Below are positions 23,924 through 34,499 of a stretch of 64,000 bases of DNA, one piece after another. The notes under the pieces are model-generated. The model was not told where the DNA came from and made no database searches. It saw nothing but the letters and a program-made list of their open reading frames with translations. The stretch spans positions 1,674,001-1,738,000 of the forward strand of contig OX596334.1 in assembly GCA_951394405.1 (NCBI GenBank). Direction: 5' to 3'. Positions within the stretch are counted from its first letter, which is position 1. The number at the start of each line of letters is the position of its first letter. Position numbers and translations under genes: made by a program. The DNA comes from Coprinellus micaceus (lineage: Eukaryota > Basidiomycota > Agaricomycetes > Agaricales > Psathyrellaceae).

Positions 23924-24781
23924 GGGACATCCCGGCCCTTTCTTCTCTCATCAATCTAAGAGGTACCTCGATCCTGACATTTGGTTCCTTTCGTAAGGGG
24001 TGGCCTCCTTTATTGGAATAGCCAGCTTTTCCTTCCACATCTACGTGGCCTTTCGTGGCGAATGGCACTGATATATCTAGACTTTGCACACCGGACGGGC
24101 CTGGCCATGGCTAAAAGCAATCCTTTCGACGTCTGTGTTCAGCTTGTAAGAAACATACTTTCCTCTCTGAAAGCACCCAGCTCCGCTACTCACTCACAGC
24201 ATAAACCCAACCCACCATCGAAAGAGCCGTGTTGAAATACTTAATGGCCAGCGCTCCACAATCTTGAACGAGGCTGGAGCGACCAAGTCTCCCGCCCACT
24301 CACAACGATACGAATGAACTGACCAGAGGTTTGGAAGCTGTACCGACTGTGGCCGAACATGAAGTACCTCATCCTGTTCCTCGGTCCCGGGAGCTGACTT
24401 TGGTGGCTTTCCGTAACCAGCGGAGTGCTCATCCTGTATCGGCCCAGCCTAGCGAAGACCCTCACTCCACCCACACCACGCGATCTGCAAGGTGGCGTTC
24501 CGCACGTTGATTGGCGGTGTCAACGGTTCAGTCCCCTTGCGTCTGCGTCTACGCTTTTCGTGGTCATCTGGCCCGAATGTGTTTAGCGGTTTGAACGGTC
24601 TGGATGTATTGTCAAGTACGAAGTAAATGCCGATTGTCCGAGCATTGTGCCAACCATACACAAGATAGATGGCTGACGCAGGAGGGGGAAACAAAACCGG
24701 GATCTGATCTCATCATCGAGATCAGAGTGGGATCTTAACACCAGAACAAATAGAACAGTTTTGTTTCCGCGGAGAGGCAAG

Positions 24782-25654
24782 GAATGTAAACCTGATAGAA
24801 ACTAGATCAGCACTCAGGCTAGATCCTAGTTTCGCAGGGTGGGGGGCGGCTTCAGCGGGCGTCGGGTTGCCAGCCCGTCGGTGAGTCGGGATCTCACGGT
24901 CACGTCAGGAGCACAAGGCTCGGTTGGGCGCCTAAACTCGATCGAGACAACGCAATGCGTTCTCGAGGTCTGGTTCTAGCGTGCCTAGTGACCAAGATCG
25001 TTTCAACGACTCACAAGCTGAAGACCTGAGCGCATAGGACGGGTACACGGAGGAGAAACGAATAAAACGACTCCGAACATCCAGCTAAGCTGGATCCGTG
25101 GTCCGAACCCATACACTAATCGGCTGCGGGTGGGTGGGAGACAAAAAACCTGAGATCTGTGCGATCTAGCGAGCTATATGCGTGTGTGGGGATGCACACG
25201 ACTTGGGGGACCGGAGGCAAGAGTCAACAAACGAGCAGGTCGCGTGTTGACTCGTGAGGACAAAACATCAGCAAACATCACGCTCTCGCGTGGCGGATAT
25301 CATTGCTATCGCTACTCTATCTTGTCCTACGGCTAGCGTCTCGCAATTGCTTTGCAAGTGCTCGCTGGCCTACCAACTTGTATTGGATTGGATAACCTGG
25401 TAGACTCCTTGGTTTACGAGCCACACTAGCTGAACGGACAAAGCGAACGACACCTCATATTTTGAGTCCCCATCGTGCATAGACACCAGCCTTGGGGACT
25501 GGAGGTAGGGTGTTGTTGTTGTAATGGCCGGAATCTGATAAGACGGGTTTGATTCGATAAGCGCCGGGGTGATTGGTCGAGCATATAGCCAGGATTGTCG
25601 GCGAACGACAATATCCAAATTGGGGGGGGTGAGTGTGGTGGTACAGCTCACCAA
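24782..25654. other. Gene-free stretch
   Basis: No open frame longer than about 60 codons lies in 24782-25370. The segment is moderately GC-rich with no tRNA-like or repeat structure that I recognise. Confidence 0.35.
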
Positions 25655-26836
25655 TCACGTTCCTGGGCGCAGAGTCACCTGCGAAGTATGAATAGGAAGC
25701 GAGACTATGGTAGGTCCGGGCTGATTCCATTCGACGGCAGAAACCGCCCAATGCTTTGAGAAGCTCCACAAGTCCCTTGTCTCAATAAAAACGGGCTATA
25801 AGACGGGATCGGGTAGGGTGTTTGTCGTGCTCCTATTCACAACCAGACCTTGAGATTGTCCGTATTCTGGTGGGAAGGTTGGTACACCGGTCTAGTTGCA
25901 ACAAATCGGTACGGGAACGGACTCACATCCAGCCACATGAACTCCAGGATATCGAAATATCTGGTGCGCTGGGGACACTCCGGATTCCAGCACTTGTGGG
26001 GTTGCGTGGCTCGGAGAAGGCTATCACGAACGGTGTAGAAAAGGAAGCCCGCTGAGTCCTGTTTGTAGTTGTGGGTCCAGCGTACACACTGAATCCCTGC
26101 CCCCTCGCCTTTCGAAACGTCGCCGGGCGGCAGAGTTCGGTAAATCCTAGTCGGGGTAACGATGTTGATGTAGCTTGAAGGAAGACATAAGATGCTGCAA
26201 ATCTCAATGCCTTCGCCGTATGCTATTGCAACCGATCTTCCCTGTTCGCGACAGTCTATGAGCAGATGGGTGGAATGGGGTGAAAGATGCTACTCACGGT
26301 GAGTAAACCCTCCCTCGTACGCGCCCCTACCAGAAAATTGGTGGCTGACGTTGCCTTCCCATTCCTCACGTGTGTGCCCCTCCAAACGGAATAACCTATC
26401 CTCTCGAACCATGTCACCAACAGGAGCATACTCACCCGACTGGAGACTACGACAGTCATGCAATAGCCTGTGAGGCAGTGGTCGAAGGTTGGGTTGAATA
26501 CAGAGTCGTAGGATTGGGTAAGCCGAAGTGCGACATCACCAACGAGCGCCCCGCCAGTGGCGAAGAGTAGTTGCATAAAACTGTCGAATTCTTCCGCCGG
26601 GAGAAACCTGGAAACGAGAAAACAGAGGCGGAGGCGAATGATAACTTGGGCTGCCTTCCCCCCAGTGCCGAGGAGCTGTGCGAGGACTACTAAGGTAGCG
26701 AAGTTCCATTTGAGGGCATGAGCAACGAGGGCCTGAAACGCGACTTGCGAGAGGCTCCTGTGAGTCCGTCATTGTTGTACGTTTAATCTTCACTGACTGG
26801 GGAGACGACTCACGGGTGATGGTGAATACCTCTCAT
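25655..26836 (-). CDS. Hypothetical protein, five exons
   Basis: Predicted complement of join 25655-25795, 25927-26255, 26298-26439, 26502-26757, 26814-26836, about 296 aa. Introns are 56, 62, 42 and 131 bp, phases 2, 0, 1 and 0, and all fit. The 131-bp intron may hide an 18-nt micro-exon at 25849-25866 (CACCAG acceptor before it, GT after it). The N-terminus is a 7-residue first exon. The middle is hydrophobic and helical (LVVLAQLLGTGG; FLPAEEFDSFMQLLFATGGA). A C-terminal segment has CWNPECPQ and ETRDLWSFSKHW. It weakly resembles the nucleotidyltransferase-like family represented by the 44476 gene, but no DLD motif is present, so I leave it unnamed. Confidence 0.5.
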
Positions 26837-27241
26837 CTCCCTTTAACGCCGGGTTGCTGGTAGGAGGACCCGAAATTGTGGGGGTCGGGTGTAACCGACT
26901 TGTTTTTGTCGGCGTTTGATGCCGCGTTGACTACTTTCCCTAGCTTGTCACTATTTGTTCATCCATCGAAGATTTGTCCGTTCGGGCAAATGGGCGAACA
27001 CCAGCAGTTTATTTCCCCCCAGCCCTGTTCATCGTCCCATGGATATCACCCACTGTTGTGCTCCAATTATTCACCCCTGAAACAGCCCACAGAGCTCGCG
27101 TGACGACCTGTGGGACGGTCCTCATCGAACTAATCGAGGAGGGATTTGTTGGCGAAGGCCTATTATAGCCAACTGCTTATTAACCCGCTTTCCCAAGCTC
27201 AATAGGGTTGGCCGAGTTTCCGGTGTCGACAAGCCTACGTG

Positions 27242-27312
27242 CCGTCGCTACGCGACGGTCCTGAAGCTTGTGGGGGCTGCGCCCCTCAGCCCTGCTATCG
27301 GCGCTTCGCGCC
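27242..27312. repeat. Row of three perfect triloop hairpins
   Basis: CCGTCGC-TAC-GCGACGG (27242-27258), GGGGC-TGC-GCCCC (27273-27285) and GGCGC-TTC-GCGCC (27300-27312) are perfect 5-7 bp stems with 3-nt loops, spaced 14 nt apart each time. No gene overlaps. The pattern resembles GC-rich hairpin insertions known from fungal repeats and mitochondrial GC clusters. Its origin here is unknown. Confidence 0.75.
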
Positions 27313-30152
27313 TCCACAGTAAGGTTGGCGTTTTGTGCATGTAAAATTAATATATCATACCTGCTCTACTCGTGCTCTGCCAATGTGCTTGTGATGGGGT
27401 CTTGTACAGTATAGTAATAATATCCGGCCTACATCTCTTGCAGACCTCGGGGATTTCACAGAATGTCCATCCTCCAGTTCACTTTGGTGGAGCTTTGGTG
27501 GAGCTGTTCCACTGATTTCCCAAGTCTGCAAACCATGATGTAGGATGTGCCTGGGTCCCACAGGACCAAAATCGCATTCTCACTGTTGGAGGATACGCAA
27601 TGGGTGATGCCTTTCTGAATGTCCACATGGTAAACCCTTCCATGAATTATCGGAGGTGAATGTAGAGGACACACCACACCTGAAGCACTCTCAGTAATGT
27701 AAGATCAATTTTAAACACTGGCAAGTGGGCGAGAAAAACTGTCCTGCCTCCCTGACGGTTACCCTACATGCATGGGTGCGTGGTACCTACACTGGAGTGC
27801 CATGTCAAGTCCCCTGCTTGCTTTGGGAAGCAAGATCAAAGTGTAGTTCATTGCGACTGCTGTTCTGACTGACACTAATTGGAGTTGCACTGTAAAGGAG
27901 CCAGCCCTCGATACAGGGAATGTTTGGGCGCCAAGGTTTCAGCACTCACACCTGTCAAATGTGGCAAGGGCTTTGGAGGCCTCACTGTAAAGCATTATAA
28001 AACTGCAGCTTTTTCAGTAATTCAACTGGGAGGTGGGATCATTCGGAGTTACTGGTGCTGCTATTCTCGCTCCAGTGGCTTGCCGGTCGGGCGGCAACTG
28101 ATATTGGATTGATACTCGGGACTCCTGCATGCAATCAAATCACTGATAGCTACTTGCCCACATATATATGGCCTTGTCTACTCTCCAAGAGCTCATTTTT
28201 CTTGTTGGAATGGCTGAGAAGATGATGCACCTTTGGAAACCCCCGGAAACAGGCGTCAGCGGGCACTGTATGCGCTTGTAGGCTGACGACAGTTTAGATA
28301 TACTGACTGCCCTCAATGGGGGGCTCTGCGGATAGTGCTATGCACTGTGTACGCTAATATCCATTTTTGACGGATTCCCGGGTGAGAGTAATCCAAGATA
28401 GGGCTCATCGGTGTCTGTGGCATTGTAATGATGGGCGCTAATCACACGTGCTGGGTGTTATCATTAGCGATCGATGCCATTCGCATTGCGCGGGCTCCAA
28501 TTTGGGCCCAGCAGAGGCACCCAGCATTGCTGTACATCTGGTTGTGTCCGCTTTATCTCAATAGACCATTTCTACATTCAAGTACGGACTGCAATATTGT
28601 GTGACCTTTCGACACATGCGGCACCATGCCACAGTGAAGAGCTGGTCACTTATTGGCTGTTCGCTCTCAAAAGGAAAGTTATACCACTCAAGTGGGTTAA
28701 TAGAGTACTTTTATTTTTAAATCACACATTCAATGGAAATGGGACGGACACAGAAACTGTCAGGGCTTGAGAGCCTGGCGTCCCGAATGCCCCTATCAGA
28801 CGCGGCTCGCTCTCGGCAGGCTCGTCGTGGGGAATTCTTTGATTACATAAATATATTAGTCAGCCTGTTCCCAAAAGAGGGGCCAACGTCCATTCATATA
28901 ATATAATATAATGGCCGTTGCGCAGGTAAGCCACAACACACCCGTCAGCGTCATTGTCGTCTCTCCAACCGCCACCAATACCATGGGCTCCCTCCCTCCG
29001 TCCCTCCCTCATACCGTCGGCCTTTAGAAGCTGGATGTACCTCTTGACTTGCAAACCGAGTCACAGTGAGTATGTTAATAATTATGCAACAGGCCCTCAG
29101 GCCTCATTTCATCTATTCATTCTTCCGGTGTTCCCTCAATACAATGTAGTCTTCTATCGCCATTACGCATCACATTGCCCGTCAATGCAGTCACGGTAGC
29201 TCTGTCTACGATGGGGCCCGGATTTAACAACCCGAAGCACAGGTCTTTCATCGCTCTATCGCGACCTGTCGAGCCTTTATCCCCATACTGTAGCTAACTG
29301 TATGGAAGGACCTGAGGGGGGAGCATGACACTTTTGTTGAGGGTGGAATTAAGGAACACGACTCCCTGACGCCGTGACACCTGCCGTTTTGGGGGGCCCC
29401 GCCGCAGGCGGGCCACCAAAATTGCCTTTTTGAGGGGGCGTCCAAGGTTTTTGACCGTGACAGGGGCAAAAATAGGAACACTGAAGGGGGCTGTGACAGC
29501 GTGACGTTCCTTCCATACAGTTCGCTACAGTATCGTCCGCTTGCCGAAAGGATTCTTGCTGTTTGCCTGCTTGAGGCATATTGAACACAATGAATACACA
29601 GATATTCTAGCAGCTTCTCGACATGCAAGCACGGTCAGTCGTGAGCCAATACATAGGCCCCCTCTTCCTAAAATGCTCTGGGATGCGACACCTGTACCTA
29701 TCAATGCGCCAGTTGTCCTGGCTGTGTGGTTGATAGTATCCTGCAACAATCACTCCCCGTCCGGAGGTTTCCGAGCAAGGAGTGAGCTTGAAACATTGGT
29801 GCCCGAGGTGTTGTGCATGTGCCTATTAGGGGAATTTCCCTGCAGATCATGAGCACCTCGACGCATGCAATTCAGATCATGTGGGACCCATCATTTTCAT
29901 TCAGGCTGGCACAGAAGTTGCCGAAGCTGAGGGCGCTTAACGCAATTCTTGCTCTTCAAGTTTTAGCCGTCATCTATCCTTGCTGAACGCTGACGACTAC
30001 CATGAACAAGGCGACTACTAGCGTCGAGGCTGGCTGGCAAAATGAATTGAGCGTGTCCTCCGTTTCCTCTGCTCCCCACCTCTGTACTCAGCCACCTGTT
30101 CTTAGCATGCCCTCATCCATTCAGTGTGCTGACATGGCGGGGCCAAGCATCC
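27313..30152. other. Gene-poor accessory stretch
   Basis: Only short, unsupported frames occur. A further small GC hairpin with a GCA loop lies at about 29398-29412, inside a ~145-bp segment whose ends (near 29367 and 29510) carry similar GTGACA...CGTGACG palindromic pieces. No gene was assembled. Confidence 0.35.
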
Positions 30153-30160
30153 TTCTGGCT

Positions 30161-30649
30161 TAAGGCATGTCACGAGTCTGGGCTACCTGTGGGTACTTGC
30201 AGGTAGACCCGTGGGAAACCTGACCCGCAAGTCCAGGTAACCCGTGGGAACAAACCTGTACAGATCCAGGTCGCAGCCTTGAAACCACAGGTACTTGCAT
30301 GGTGCAAACATCTGGGCTAGATGTCACCACTGGAAGTTATATTGGGTCTGTATGACTGCATTAGTGAGTTGTGTGATGTAGTTTAGGTGTATGACAATGT
30401 TAGATACCATTTTTGGGGGGTGTACACTAGTATTTGCCCTATACTATGCTTGGCATCTGCACTATTACCTGCGACCTGACCTGTGATGACCTGGACTCAC
30501 AGGTACAGGTGACCTGTGATGACCTGGACTCACAGGTACAGGTGACCCGTGGGAAAATACCTGCACAGATCCAGGTAAGGCATAATTTTCTGCAGGTACC
30601 TGCCCCACAGATCCAGGTCAACCTGTGGGTGCACTCGTGACATGCCTTA
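30161..30649. mobile_element. hAT-like non-autonomous element, 489 bp, with 8-bp target duplications
   Basis: Perfect 17-bp terminal inverted repeats (TAAGGCATGTCACGAGT ... ACTCGTGACATGCCTTA) are flanked by the direct 8-mer TTCTGGCT (30153-30160 and 30650-30657). An 8-bp duplication is typical of hAT transposons. The interior is built from many ACCTG/CAGGT half-sites in both orientations, including a 33-bp tandem pair at 30481-30546. There is no transposase. A truncated copy of one end occurs at 35441-35495. Confidence 0.8.
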
Positions 30650-30872
30650 TTCTGGCTATACTTGATGAAGACACTTCATCGTCGACAGTACCCACAAGAC
30701 TGCTCAAGGCAAACTATGCGACTATCACATGATAAAAAAACTTCCCTCCGTCACAAGGGACCCGAAGAATGAGCGTCGAGTAGGGCTTACTCTCCCCGTG
30801 CCTCTTACCCCCGATCTCTTCTTTAAAGTTATGACTCGGATCTGACTCTCCTCGCCACCACAGTCTACGACC

Positions 30873-32084
30873 ATGAGTCCCAACTCATCCAGCCACTTTG
30901 ATTCATCCACCTTGAAGGCTTGTTTGTCTGAGGTATGTATCATCCTTTCTGATCCATTCTCAACATCTACAACCCTTTCAAAAAGCCCCCTCCCATTCTC
31001 CCCTCCGCTTCGTTGTTTCTCCTTCCATAGTCCCTTCCACCATCCCTCCTCCACAGTTCTTCTGCACCACATTTATTGAACATGCTGACCAACGCTGTTG
31101 CACACGGTGTTCAACCTGCCAACCTCCCCTTCATGGCCCAATTGATCACTGGACGTCTGGGAATTGTAAGTCCGTCCCTTGCTCCTTTCTGTACCACACA
31201 TTCTTTGCTCCTCCTTCCCATTCCTTCCTTCCTTCCTACTGCCTTGGCTTTCCATTCCCTCTCCCACCTCCCTATCCCCCGTGTTTCCCCTCAATTCGCC
31301 CATGAAAGAGAGGCCGAACTCACAATTTGACGTTTTAAGCAGCACAGAGAAGTCCGTTCCTCGGTTAGATCTCGTGTTCTGAGCGCTTGTGAAGGGTGTT
31401 CATGTTCAAGTTCTGTACAAAGCACACGGGGGAATCCGCCACACATGGGATTCCGGCCGGCTCAAGCCTGGGTCCTTCTCTCCCCTGATTGCATACCTCA
31501 AATCATTCATCAATGGCCACTTCCCATTAGGATTGCGTAGGTCTCTTCTCCCTCCCTCTATTCCCCCATGTCCATGTCCATGTCCATTTCTCTTCCTTTC
31601 CTTTTTCACAGTCATGGTGTCCCTTCTCACCCCGCTTTCACGCTCCCACACCCATTGCTCTTGTAAGAGGGAGCTGCTGACACTTGCCCTCCTCGCAGGC
31701 ATACGAGCAGTGCATGACCATTCAATACCACCCTGACAGCCCAAATAGTCTCACTTCCTCAGCATGGTCCGTTATTGCTCTTTCAGTGGATCATCTGGTC
31801 TGGGGTATGTACACCTCAACTTCCTTTTCCTTGTCGATTGAGATCCACCCTTCCCATTTTGACCTTCTCCGTGACCTCTACTTTCAATGAACTGTTGCTT
31901 TTGGTCTTGCATCTCATCTACCTGTTCCCTACTATGCTCCCTAGCTTCACATTTTCCTTCTGTCTTAGGCGTCCTTCGGTTCCACGTTAGAATATACACT
32001 GACACTGTCACAAGTATCCTCTCCCACCACAAGATCATACAGCCAAAAAATGAAGTTGAATCTTTGCCCTTCAGTGATTCCTGA
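30873..32084 (+). CDS. Possible multi-exon gene or remnant with CT-rich introns
   Basis: Exon-like blocks alternate with pyrimidine-rich segments that each begin with a good donor: GTATGT at about 30933, GTAAGT at 31166, GTAGGT at 31538 and GTATGT at 31804. Blocks include MSPNSSSHFDSSTLKACL, VAHGVQPANLPFMAQLITG, RHTWDSGRLKPGSFSPLIAY, YEQCMTIQYHPDSPN and VRIYTDTVTSILSHHKII. Some junctions do not keep one frame and a stop lies just before the third block, so it may be a pseudogene. No family is recognised. Introns of 100-200 bp differ from the 50-70 bp typical elsewhere in the window. Confidence 0.3.
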
Positions 32085-32532
32085 GGCTATTGCAAGTTTA
32101 CCATCGCAGTCCTTCACTCTTCACACCTTCGGCATTCAATTCTGGCCAATTGATGGTTGCTTGGAACATTGATGGGATTTTCTTGCTCTGAGGCCGGTCT
32201 CGCCGTTCTCTCTGCTCTCCCACCTACCCGTCCCTCGTCACCGAACGCCGAACGGACCACTGTAAGTCCACTTTTCTGTCCTCCCTTCCCATTCCCCTTC
32301 CCTCCCTCCATTCCTCCCCGTCTTTGCATGCATTTTCTCAAGCTTTACTAGCCCCCCATTAGAAGCCACACAAGTATTGGATTACTATTATAAGTCTCGA
32401 TTCGATAGGGGGTCTATGATTAGGTGACATTGGTTACATCAAGTACAAGACAAAGCTACGACAATTTAACTGGAGAAGGGCGCGAACCACAAAAGCTAAG
32501 CTGCGACCAGCCTCCAATCGGGGGGTGAATAA

Positions 32533-33057
32533 TTAGAGGAAAGAACATAGTGTTGCTGCATACTCCTCAGTTTTCATATCTTCGCAACACCGTTTCTTTT
32601 TTGGGCACTCCTCTTCCAGAAATTCCTGGGCTAAATTAGGAGCGGGCAGGTCAGTATTGGTGTTTTTCAAATGTGGAGGATATGAAGAGTTGGGGGTCGA
32701 GATCACCAGGGTGTTGCCAGGGCTGCTGATGCAGTCATACTTCGAGTGTTTGATTCTGGCAATCTTGGCGTCGATTTCCTTCTTGACAAGCTCACGAGCC
32801 TTGACCCTCTCTTTTGCAACATTAATTGGCCGAGCCTTCAGAGTCTTCCCTTTGACGATGGCTGCTCTGATTTTGTTGTCTTGAAGGGCTTTTTTCTGGT
32901 TGACAAGTCGTTCAACCTTTGTTGAGACTTGTTGTCGAGCAGAGTGTTCCACAAAGAAGGCCGAGGAAGTCGAGGAAGAAAGAAAATGGGGGTCACCATC
33001 TTTGACCAGAGATACCCTGTATTTGTTGAGGGAGATCAGCAACCTATTAGCACTCAA
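32533..33057 (-). CDS. Hypothetical Lys-rich protein, 5' end missing
   Basis: A 174-codon frame rich in Lys, Ala and Val (KARPINVAKERVKARELVKK; then HSKYDCISSPGNTLV) ends in a normal stop. There is no ATG near its 5' end. A GTAAGC donor and a CTAATAG acceptor lie immediately upstream, but they are only about 34 bp apart. The central basic helical region could be a coiled coil or nucleic-acid-binding tail. It is probably the last exon of a gene whose upstream part lies toward 33,200, or a fragment. Confidence 0.35.
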   Translation of the reverse strand: MSANRLLISLNKYRVSLVKDGDPHFLSSSTSSAFFVEHSARQQVSTKVERLVNQKKALQDNKIRAAIVKGKTLKARPINVAKERVKARELVKKEIDAKIARIKHSKYDCISSPGNTLVISTPNSSYPPHLKNTNTDLPAPNLAQEFLEEECPKKKRCCEDMKTEEYAATLCSFL

Positions 33058-33274
33058 CGGTTGTGAGTATGCTTACTGGACATTCCCACAGTGTTTCACC
33101 GGTTTCCCGTTTCCACAGTATTCCAGAGGCCCTATTGCAACCAATCCGTCTGAGAGAATGGTTTCTTTGAGGGAGGCCTTCTTTGATTTGTCCTGAGGGA
33201 CAGGTGTTACCCTTGGCAATGGCGGCACCAAACACCCCGATGGAAGTTGCATGGCTTCTCGCCTGTACCGAGAC

Positions 33275-33762
33275 TAGTGCCTTACAGGCTCGGGCTCGAA
33301 GCCCTGAGCCGGGCCAAGCCGGGCCCTCGCATATTTGGCAGTAGGGCCCGGCGTGGCTCAGGGCCTGGCTTGGGGTGCCAGGCCGGGGGCCTAGGCCCAA
33401 TTACCAGTTTGGGTAGGTATGGTGTTGTAGTCAAGTGGTTGGTGGTACAGAAGAGTGTGCGAAGGTCTGGTGTTCAACCCTCATGCTGTACGACTTTTAT
33501 TTTGACCTGAACGGGCACTTGTGCTGGGCGTCTAAGCATATGTATATCAGGTATATATAATATCAATACAAATATTTGTAGTGTTACCTCGAAATTCAAT
33601 ACAATTGATATGTAGTCAAAAGCCGGGGCCCAAGCCCAAGCCAGGCCGGGCCCTTGTCATTTGGGGGCTTAGGGCCTGGCCTGTGATTTTAACAGGCCCA
33701 AGCCGCCCAAAGCCAGGCCCAAGCCGGGGCTTTTGGGCCAAGCCCAGGCCCGTACAGCACTA
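33275..33762. mobile_element. hAT-like element, 488 bp, with 8-bp target duplications
   Basis: The ends are imperfect inverted repeats (TAGTGCCTTACAGGCTCGGG versus, inverted, TTAGTGCTGTACGGGCCTGG). The element is flanked by the direct 8-mer ACCGAGAC (33267-33274 and 33763-33770). Both subterminal regions are dense in GGGCC/CCAAGCCC motifs in opposite orientation, giving a strong foldback. Such GGGCT-rich ends with TAGTGCTGTACGG-like tips are typical of hAT families. No transposase is present. A tRNA-like module sits inside. Confidence 0.75.
33416..33486 (+). other. tRNA-like module (possible SINE head)
   Basis: The sequence has an A-box-like TAGTCAAGTGGTTGG and, about 40 nt later, a B-box-like GGTGTTCAACCC, followed by a T-rich stretch (ACTTTTATTTT). 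Spacing matches internal RNA polymerase III promoters of tRNA genes, but the cloverleaf is not convincing. A tRNA-derived SINE or tRNA relic captured inside the hAT-like element is the simplest reading. Confidence 0.4.
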
Positions 33763-33832
33763 ACCGAGACCAAGAAGAAGTTAGTGAAGAGTAAAAGCGA
33801 GGTGGTAGGAACAAAACAGGATCAGGTAAGGC

Positions 33833-34485
33833 TCACTCCTGTGCATTGGCGCAGCAATTCCTGGGGTAGTTGGGCACCACAGAGTACATGTTAACCTTAT
33901 CATCAATCCGATTGTGGTAGGTTGGGCATTTGGGGCGATTGTTGGCCTTGGCGCTGGGAGGAATGATCAACCGAGGTTCATAGTCAGGAAGAAATGTGTG
34001 ATGTCTGTCCGGATATGTGATTTTACCTTCGAACAACGTTGGATTGTGAAGTTGGTATGATGCGTTAACAGAGTGCAGGGATGTCAGCCGACACGCATAG
34101 GCAGGGGAATGGAGAATACGTGGAACAGTCAAACGAAGGGCAACGCACCTTGACTGAGGGCGGTATCAAACATCTTGGTCATGGCATCTGTTTCATTCCT
34201 CTTTTCAAAAGCAAGGAGATCAGCGGGAGCTTGCTCTTCCCATTGGTTTGAACCATAGATCAGTCCCCCTAGTGTGAACAACTTTTTGGCCTTATCACAT
34301 GGGGACCGTTGACAGTTTGCACAGTCGTGGCAACTTGTGGTGCTGGTCCTCCCCTGGTCCTTGAACTTTGTTTGACAGGTTCTCAAGAGCAAGGCGTTAG
34401 CCATGAGGGACGGCTTAAATGGGTCGTCTGGTTGACATTCCCTCTTATCCGTGCTATCTCTCAGCGAAGAGGATCTTTTGGCCAA
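33833..34485 (-). CDS. Hypothetical Cys-containing protein, probably two exons
   Basis: Two minus-strand frames look like exons. The first (34485 to about 34145) has CHDCANCQRSPCDKAK, a Cys cluster that could bind zinc. The second (about 34070-33833) has PDRHHTFLPDYEPRLIIP and a Cys-containing tail ending at a TGA. A GTGCGT donor near 34143 is available. The acceptor near 34050-34080 is not fixed. No start ATG is certain. No named domain; a transposon-associated protein is possible given the surroundings. Confidence 0.35.
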
Positions 34486-34499
34486 GGTGCTGAGACGTT

